Shown: positions 58,818-64,000 of the stretch, one piece after another
Position numbering within the stretch: position 1 is the first letter of the stretch
How the letters are laid out: each line of letters opens with the position of its first letter
DNA from: Actinomycetes bacterium
GTDB taxonomy: Bacteria > Actinomycetota > Aquicultoria > Aquicultorales > Aquicultoraceae
Assembly (NCBI GenBank): GCA_021794835.1
Contig: JAJYQA010000028.1
Location: 41,394 to 105,393 of the forward strand
DNA: 64,000 nt
Reading direction: 5' to 3'
Position numbers and translations under genes: made by a program
The notes under the pieces: model-generated
What the model saw: only the letters and a program-made list of their open reading frames with translations
Databases searched by the model: none
Told to the model about the DNA's origin: nothing

Positions 58818-59321
58818 ATGAAAAGGTTTCTGGGTAAAGCCGTGGTAATTGCCCTGGCAGCGGTAATTGTAGGAGGTGCTACGGCTGCTTTTGCAGCAAG
58901 CGGCTTTTGGAATGGAAACAGTTCTCCAGGAGGGCGGTATGGTTATGTGTCGCAGAAGCCTGGCGTAAGTAGAACCCCCGGCTCTGGATTGAGAAGGCCG
59001 GGTAAAGGCCGTAAACATTTCGCCAGGATAGCGGGCACCGTGTCGTCGATAAACGGCAATACGATTGTTGTAGGCACAAAAAGAGGCCAGATAACTGTTA
59101 CTTTAGACGGCAAGGTTCGAATTGTTGAGATAAGAACAAGTCTTGAGCCGATCGGAGTTAAAGTGGGCCAGCATGTCGTCCTGATCGGAAGACGGACCAA
59201 AAAGGGTCCTAGAGTACATACGATAGTAGTGCGCGCCGGCAAACCTAACAACAAACCTGCGGATGAGCCAGGTGGGGCTACCCAGCCAAATGGAGTTCTG
59301 GATGGAGCAATTGGGCTTTAA
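58818..59321 (+). CDS. secreted DUF5666-like protein
   Basis: 167 aa. Sec signal peptide (GKAVVIALAAVIVGGATAAFAAS), a Gly/Arg-rich basic linker and a small OB-like beta domain (RIAGTVSSINGNTIVVGTKRGQITVTLD) as in DUF5666 proteins. C-terminus Gly/Pro-rich. GAGAGGAGG before ATG. It directly follows the two-component system (83 bases) and may be a target or partner of it. Confidence 0.78.
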   Translation: MKRFLGKAVVIALAAVIVGGATAAFAASGFWNGNSSPGGRYGYVSQKPGVSRTPGSGLRRPGKGRKHFARIAGTVSSINGNTIVVGTKRGQITVTLDGKVRIVEIRTSLEPIGVKVGQHVVLIGRRTKKGPRVHTIVVRAGKPNNKPADEPGGATQPNGVLDGAIGL

Positions 59322-59356
59322 GTGTAAGTTAGCTTTTGGCAAATCTTTTGGAGTAT

Positions 59357-59406
59357 AACTAATAGGGCTCCTTCACTCCTTAAAAGGAGCCCTATTAGTT
59401 GTTTTT
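59357..59406 (+). terminator. Rho-independent terminator
   Basis: AACTAATAGGGCTCCTT (59357-59373) pairs over 17 bp with AAGGAGCCCTATTAGTT (59384-59400), then GTTTTTT. Confidence 0.85.
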
Positions 59407-59461
59407 TCCGTCCCGATAAATCGGCAGCTGTATTTTTGGCTGATAAATCAGCATCTGCGTT

Positions 59462-62035
59462 TTAAATTAGGGTGGCGACCGAGCCGATTCCGCGCTTTTT
59501 TGTAACCTCAATCCTTGCCGGAAAGGTTTCCTTTAAATCCTCAAGGTGGGTAATGACGATTATCTTTTTAAAGTCATTCTGGATTGCGCTTATCGCTTCA
59601 ATAAGCCGCTCTTTACCCTCTTCGTCCTGTGTCCCGAAACCTTCATCGATTATCAGCGTCTCAAGGCGGGCGCCCGCCCGGCGGGCAAGGAGCTTAGATA
59701 GCGCGATACGAACGGCAAAGTTAATCCTAAACGCCTCGCCCCCCGAGAATAACTCATATTTCCTGTCACCAAGGTCACCATCGGTAATTATTAGATCAAG
59801 CGTCTCGACAACGCCGCCGGTTTTTTGATCCTTTTGTGTGATAAAGCGAAGACTCATCTGTCCATCCGTAAGTTTGTGGAGAAGGGAGTTGGCTTCCTCC
59901 TCGATTTCGGGGATGGTGTTTTCAATGATTAGGGCCTGGATGCCTTTCTTGCTAAAGCTAAAGGCAAGCTTGTCGTAAATCTCCGCCTCTTTTGCAATAT
60001 CCTTTCGATCCTTAGAAAGCTCAGCCTTTTTCTCAGCAAGGTTGTTTAAGTTATCAATTCTTGCCTGAGCTGCCGACTTGCGGTTTATGGCATCTGTCTC
60101 AATTTCTCTTTTCTGTGCAAGCCTCTCCCCGGCAAGCCTGATATCCTCGGAGACGTCTTTTAGAGACGCGATCTCACCGGAAAGTATATTTATTTTCTTC
60201 TCGTCCTCTACCAGCGATTTTAGCTTTGTCTCTTTTTGTTTAGCCAGCGTTTTGGATGTGGTTTCGGCCATTTTGATGTTATTTTGGGCGTTTTCAAGGT
60301 TTGCCTTTAGCTGCTCATATATAATAAGCTCTTTGAGCCTTTCCTTTATCCTTAGGTGCTCGTCTTGCGAGTAGCCAAGTTTTTTGATTTCTGAGGAAAG
60401 GCGGGATAGTTTTGCCTGGCTCTCCTGGGCGTAAAGACTCTGGGACAACTTGAGGTTCTGCTCACTTAGCTGCCTTGAAATAGTTGCCGACTCGGCGGTT
60501 GCTTTATCAATTGCTTTGATTTTCTCGGTAAATGACCCTTCTTCAACCTTTAGCTTATCCTTACTTTTAACAGCTAAAGCTAAATCTTTACCTTTGGTTG
60601 TAAGTTGGTTGATATCTCTCTCGATACTTGAGGCCTCGGTCTTGGCTTTATCGATTTGCATGCGAAGCAAAGATATCTCGCTATCAAACTCGGCGTTTAA
60701 TTTGCCACGATCATGCTCCCCGAGTGGGCGTTTACAGAGCGGGCATGAATCGCCATCGGTTAACATCCTGCGTTTTGTCTGCAAGTCATCCAGTTTTGCC
60801 TCAGCCGCTTTTGTTGACGCGTCAAGGCCGGCCTTTTTTTGCTGAAGCTCACCATATCTATCACGCATTGTGCTTAACTCTTGTTCTAATTTATCAAGCT
60901 CTTTTATTTTTGACCGGTTAGCGGAGAGCGCCGCCTCGATCTTTGGCTTTTGGGATAGTTCTTTTTCAAGTTCCATCTTGCGCTGTGCAAGGTGATTTAT
61001 ATTCGACTCGAGCGCGCTTCTTGCTTGTTCAATAGCAAATCTTAACTCGCCGGCCTGCCTTTCTAAATCGCTGTGCTTTTGCGCGGCAACTGAGAGCTCT
61101 TCTTCTTTTTTTCGAAGTTGCGCAAGTTCAAGGTAGGCTAAATCTATCTCGCCTTTTCTTCCAACCAGTTCGCGTGCTTTGTGGATGCTCTCCTCAAGAG
61201 CTTTGAGCTGTTCATTAATAGCCACAATATCTTCTTTTGTGTTGGCGCATTTTGTATTTAACTCGGTAAGGCGCGCCGCCTTCATATCATATACGGCCTT
61301 TTCCTCCCTTAGCTTGGCAAGAGCTTTTTCATCCTTCTTTATCTCGGATTGAATTGCCTTTAGCTCTGCTGCTGCTTTTTTAAAGTTCTCTTTGTAGATG
61401 GGGAGTTGCTCAATTTCCTGGTCTATATGGGTAAAGCGGCTGTCAATATCGTGTAAGCGATCAGTAAGTGCCTTTCTTTTTTCTTTGGCAAGCTCTTCAA
61501 GCTCATCGTAGATAGATAAACCAAGTATCTCGGAGAGTATCTCTTTTCGCTCATTCGCACTCTTGGTCATGAAGTTATCCGCACGACCTTGCATTATAAG
61601 AGCTGAATTTACAAAAGTTTCGTAATCCATCCGAAGCGTTTTATTGATTGTTTCTTGCGTTTTGTTTATGTTCTCGCCGGTAAGCGGCCGCGGACTATCT
61701 CCATTAAGCACCTGAAACTCGAGTTTGGGTACCCCGGTCTTTCCCTTACGCTGCCGGGCACGGATTACCCGATATCGCTGTCCTTCAAGATCAAAAGTAA
61801 ATTCTACCTGCATGTTGGGCTCCCTGCGGTGGATAAGGTCATCAGTTCCAGTACCACGCTTATCCACCCCCCGCGCCCGTCCCCAGAGCGCCCAGGTGAT
61901 AGCATCCAAAAGCGAGCTCTTGCCGTGCCCGTTTGGGCCGCAGAGGACAGCAGCGTGGATGGATGAGAAGTTTAGCGGCTCATCCATATATTTATAGCTC
62001 ATGAAATTGGTTAACCTAAGTTCAACTGGTATCAA
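59462..62035 (-). CDS. sbcC: SbcC/Rad50-type DNA repair ATPase
   Basis: 857 aa SMC-like protein. N-terminal Walker A LCGPNGHGKSSLLDAI; long coiled coils on both sides of a zinc hook CPLCKRPLG near residue 430; C-terminal signature LFSGGEAFRINFAVRIALSKLLA, Walker B TLIIDEGFGTQD and IVITHLEDL. Works with the nuclease SbcD/Mre11 on DNA hairpins and ends. sbcD, normally directly upstream, is not found in the 0.5 kb before it. TTG start at 62035 after GAAAGG. Confidence 0.94.
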   Translation of the reverse strand: MIPVELRLTNFMSYKYMDEPLNFSSIHAAVLCGPNGHGKSSLLDAITWALWGRARGVDKRGTGTDDLIHRREPNMQVEFTFDLEGQRYRVIRARQRKGKTGVPKLEFQVLNGDSPRPLTGENINKTQETINKTLRMDYETFVNSALIMQGRADNFMTKSANERKEILSEILGLSIYDELEELAKEKRKALTDRLHDIDSRFTHIDQEIEQLPIYKENFKKAAAELKAIQSEIKKDEKALAKLREEKAVYDMKAARLTELNTKCANTKEDIVAINEQLKALEESIHKARELVGRKGEIDLAYLELAQLRKKEEELSVAAQKHSDLERQAGELRFAIEQARSALESNINHLAQRKMELEKELSQKPKIEAALSANRSKIKELDKLEQELSTMRDRYGELQQKKAGLDASTKAAEAKLDDLQTKRRMLTDGDSCPLCKRPLGEHDRGKLNAEFDSEISLLRMQIDKAKTEASSIERDINQLTTKGKDLALAVKSKDKLKVEEGSFTEKIKAIDKATAESATISRQLSEQNLKLSQSLYAQESQAKLSRLSSEIKKLGYSQDEHLRIKERLKELIIYEQLKANLENAQNNIKMAETTSKTLAKQKETKLKSLVEDEKKINILSGEIASLKDVSEDIRLAGERLAQKREIETDAINRKSAAQARIDNLNNLAEKKAELSKDRKDIAKEAEIYDKLAFSFSKKGIQALIIENTIPEIEEEANSLLHKLTDGQMSLRFITQKDQKTGGVVETLDLIITDGDLGDRKYELFSGGEAFRINFAVRIALSKLLARRAGARLETLIIDEGFGTQDEEGKERLIEAISAIQNDFKKIIVITHLEDLKETFPARIEVTKKRGIGSVATLI

Positions 62036-62334
62036 AATTGCCTTTCTCTAACAGAAATATTCTGCTGCCTATCGGTTATTAGATGCCTTCAGTATTATGC
62101 TACCAGTTGAAAGTAGAAAAATAAAAACAAAATTTAGCCAGGCGTATAATTATATAATCTATATAGTTATCACTTGATATTAATATGGTTTCCTAATTAA
62201 TATCAATGCGCATAAAAAGCCGAGCTTGGTTGCGCCGTATGGCAAGGGACTGGGGTAAAGTACACAAATGAAGTAAGTTAGGACTCACAAGAAGTAGCAT
62301 CTTCCTGTACTCTGTACGGAGCACCTACTTGAGC
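62036..62334. other. intergenic region upstream of sbcC
   Basis: No gene seen. An inverted repeat TTGATATTAAT / ATTAATATCAA (62174-62184 and 62196-62206) may be a hairpin or an operator. sbcD is not here. Confidence 0.45.
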
Positions 62335-62363
62335 TTTACAAGGAATGTTTGCTTGCTTATAAT
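62335..62363 (+). promoter_or_regulatory. promoter of the DUF4258-DUF2283 pair
   Basis: TTTACA (62335-62340), 17-bp spacer, TATAAT (62358-62363). A second TATAAT at 62392-62397 lacks a matching -35. Confidence 0.6.
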
Positions 62364-62422
62364 GCTGGCCGTGCCGTAATAATAAAAGCGTTATAATATA
62401 AGAGTAAGTAAAGGTCTCATCG

Positions 62423-62648
62423 GTGAAGATAAAATTATCTCGTCACGCAAAGAGAAGAGCAAAGCTTTATAAGATTTCGGAATCTCTTATATACAACTAT
62501 TGGAAAATATGGCATTGTCTCAGGGCAGACAGGAGATCATAAAAGAATTAGAGGGCATTAGGTTTCCGTTTAAAATTTTGGTCGGTATTGAAAATGATTA
62601 ATAACGGTAATAACTTGTTATCCCGTGAAGAAGGGAAAGAAAAAATGA
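62423..62648 (+). pseudogene. DUF4258 protein gene, frameshifted twice
   Basis: GTG at 62423 starts KIKLSRHAKRRAKLYKISES, the DUF4258 N-terminus; then the frame breaks near 62495, continues as LLENMALSQGRQEIIKELEG and FPFKILVGIEND, breaks again near 62598 and ends ITVITCYPVKKGRKK, with its TGA overlapping the DUF2283 ATG. Both breaks are repaired by adding one base in short A or T tracts. DUF4258 proteins pair with DUF2283 and are suspected toxin-like partners. Confidence 0.65.
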
Positions 62649-62872
62649 AAGTATATTATGATAAAGAGGTAGACGCTCTTTATATAAAGCTGGGAAATAA
62701 AAAACCTGAGGGAGTAATAGAGATTTCAGAGGGTGTTAATTTGGATACGACTTCTGAGGGCAAGATTGTTGGTTTAGAAATACTTGATGCTTCTAAAAAA
62801 ATAGATATCAAAACAATCCTCTCTTATACGCTTGAATTAGATAAGGAGTTAACATCACACAAGACTGCCTAA
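62645..62872 (+). CDS. DUF2283 family protein
   Basis: 75 aa. KVYYDKEVDALYIKLGNKKP and EGVNLDTTSEGKIVGLEILDASKKI are the DUF2283 signature. Intact, with ATG overlapping the stop of the broken DUF4258 gene, so the pair was translationally coupled. If the pair is toxin-antitoxin-like, this would be the antitoxin kept after loss of its partner; that is inference. Confidence 0.85.
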   Translation: MKVYYDKEVDALYIKLGNKKPEGVIEISEGVNLDTTSEGKIVGLEILDASKKIDIKTILSYTLELDKELTSHKTA

Positions 62873-62990
62873 CACCCGTAATACCCTGTACCCTGGGACA
62901 CATCCTTACACATTTATGTATTCCATATGTACTAATATGCAATGGCATATATGCTTGGCTAAAGAGCTATCCATAGGCTAGCCTAAACCT

Positions 62991-63572
62991 ATGCCACGAG
63001 AAGCACGGCTTGGGTATGCCGGCCTCACATATCATATTATTTGCCGCGGTATTGAGCGAAAGGCGATCCTTATCGATGAGGGTGACTACCGCTACTTTAT
63101 GCAAGCGCTTTGCCGCGTAGTTGCTTAAAGAGGCAGACGCGCTATATGCCTTCTGCCTTATGCCAAACCACGTACACCTCCTTGTCAAACGTAAGGACCG
63201 CCCTTGCAACATGTATGCGACGTCTTCTAACAAGCTATGCCGTCTATTTTAATAAGCGGTACAAAAGAGCGGGGTATCTATTTCAAAACAGGTATGCCTT
63301 AAGCTCTGGTGCAAAGCGGCCCGTATTTTCTTGAGCTTATCCGCTATATCCACCTTAATCCAGTTCGGGCCGGCATTGTCTCTGACATAGATAGCCTTGG
63401 GTCATACCGATATGCGGGATATGGCGCACTTATGGGAAGGAAAAGTACGGTAGCCGATGACGTAAATGATAGCAGAGCCTTCATGATCGATAAGCGCATT
63501 CTTGGGGATAGCAGCTTTGCAGCCGAGGCACGCAAAGGTGAGTATGAGAGCAAAAATATTGTGCTTAAATAG
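62991..63572 (+). pseudogene. REP-associated tyrosine transposase (RAYT), multiply frameshifted
   Basis: MPREARLGYAGLTYHIICRGIERK starts at ATG 62991; a stop breaks it at 63126; the catalytic HUH segment LMPNHVHLLVKRKD continues in a second frame; then RRLLTSYAVYFNKRYKRAGYLF in a third, and LIRYIHLNPVRAGIV in a fourth up to 63572. The parts together make a full TnpA_REP (IS200-related Y1) protein of about 190 residues, so it is a recent wreck and not a fragment. Confidence 0.85.
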
Positions 63573-63734
63573 CAAATGCGTAAACGTGCAAGGATGCGTC
63601 CCAGGTGTATTGTTATGGAACAGAAAGGGCAAGAGGTGAGATGAAGGAGGCAATGCTGTCTATCACGTCTTAAAATCAGGTCGGGGCGAGAGGGAGGCAG
63701 AAGCGACAGTGCTTGATGGGGATAAGTTTAATAA
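63573..63734. other. short region between transposase relic and RT fragment
   Basis: Only a short open stretch (VLKSGRGEREAEATVLDGDK) is visible; not recognised. Probably remnant DNA of the same degenerate area. Confidence 0.35.
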
Positions 63735-63873
63735 GTAAAGAGCGTCCCCTTTAACGCTTTTGATCACTGGGCGCAAAAACATAAACCCAAAAATCCTTGG
63801 GCGAGGTACGCGGACGATGGAGTGGTGCATTGCCGGACGAAAACAGAAGCGGAACAACTCCTAAACGAGTTGA
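63735..63873 (+). pseudogene. group II intron reverse-transcriptase fragment
   Basis: VPFNAFDHWAQKHKPKNPWARYADDGVVHC and KTEAEQLLNEL carry the YADD catalytic motif of LtrA-type reverse transcriptases, matching the segment that precedes the thumb domain. Only this piece of about 45 residues remains; the frame then runs into the end of an IS21-like element. Confidence 0.75.
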
Positions 63874-64000
63874 TGTCAATGCCGATTTAAATCTGACCCC
63901 TTTCCGCCGATTTAAAATTGACCCCCCTTAGATTATGAGTTCACCTCCTTCTGCGGTGATGTGCCAGCTTTTCGTCTCTCTTTGAGCCGGTATGACTCAC
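63874..64000 (-). mobile_element. end of an IS21-family element
   Basis: Begins TGTCAAT and carries two direct repeats GCCGATTTAAA-(TC/AT)TGACCCC at 63881-63900 and 63906-63925, spaced 25 bases, the multiple terminal repeats typical of IS21. The stop of an istB-like frame lies 8 bases inside. The element continues beyond the window and interrupts the reverse-transcriptase fragment. Confidence 0.7.
63933..64000 (-). CDS. istB: IstB-like ATPase, C-terminal end (partial)
   Basis: Minus-strand frame from the window edge reads ESYRLKERRKAGTSPQKEVNS then stop. SYRLKE-R-AG is the usual last segment of IS21 helper ATPases. Too short to judge intactness. Confidence 0.6.
   Translation of the reverse strand, partial: ESYRLKERRKAGTSPQKEVNS

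Noticed and set aside
1..64000. CRISPR arrays, rRNA genes, prophage
   Set aside because: No regularly spaced repeats with unique spacers, no rRNA segments and no phage structural genes were seen; the holin-like gene at 51409 stands alone.

Overview
This window looks like a chromosomal segment of an anaerobic, Gram-positive-type bacterium. The left 12 kb follows the order known from Bacillus subtilis: metS(metG)-tatD-yabE-ksgA-veg-ispE-(NTP transferase)-ridA-spoVG-(dehydrogenase)-glmU-prs-ctc(rplY)-pth. Veg and SpoVG point to Firmicutes or a deep actinobacterial lineage. The missing rnmV and yabG, the PknB kinase with an extracellular discoidin-like domain, the bacterial translin and the SpoIIM/YIP1 proteins fit a deep-branching Actinobacteriota-like organism at least as well. 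I cannot assign a taxon from sequence alone.

Layout. 0-12.3 kb holds the housekeeping block, with a 2-hydroxyacid dehydrogenase inserted on the minus strand. 12.3-19.9 kb is a molybdenum/formate block: a HTH-plus-periplasmic-binding-type regulator, modABC, and tail to tail with them one 4.2-kb selenoprotein formate dehydrogenase gene whose in-frame TGA reads as selenocysteine. It fuses an NuoG-like ferredoxin, a GltD-type FAD/NAD(P) module, two 4Fe-4S clusters and the molybdopterin catalytic unit. 20-31 kb holds a hemerythrin, YjbQ, a site-2 protease with CBS domains, a glycosyltransferase, tRNA-Pro(CGG), SdpI, a P-type ATPase, a phosphofructokinase with Asn at the Asp103 position, and a B12/radical-SAM protein. 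31.0-32.6 kb is a decayed patch (frameshifted ParB-like and LuxR-type genes, a truncated YIP1 gene, long hairpins). 32.6-41.9 kb is a membrane-export island: two ABC ATPases with large permeases, SpoIIM, a MacB-like system with a secreted CARDB-like protein, and a YIP1 protein. 42-59.3 kb holds signalling and small conserved proteins, fba-pfk, an HTH-less LysR-type binding protein, an aminotransferase, Hsp20, a two-component system and a secreted protein. 59.5-64 kb holds sbcC followed by decayed accessory DNA: a frameshifted DUF4258 gene upstream of DUF2283, a shattered REP-associated transposase, and a group II intron reverse-transcriptase fragment cut by an IS21-family end.

How it fits together. 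Molybdate uptake (modABC) sits beside a Mo/W- and Se-dependent formate dehydrogenase that carries its own flavin/NAD(P) module. Two different PFKs and a class II aldolase suggest glycolysis/gluconeogenesis with possible ATP- and PPi-type branches. Pseudogenes, hairpins and short intergenic repeats concentrate at 31-32.6 kb and 62.4-64 kb, while the core genes are intact. Most start codons were reassigned from Shine-Dalgarno spacing; all functional calls are from motif recognition without database searches.
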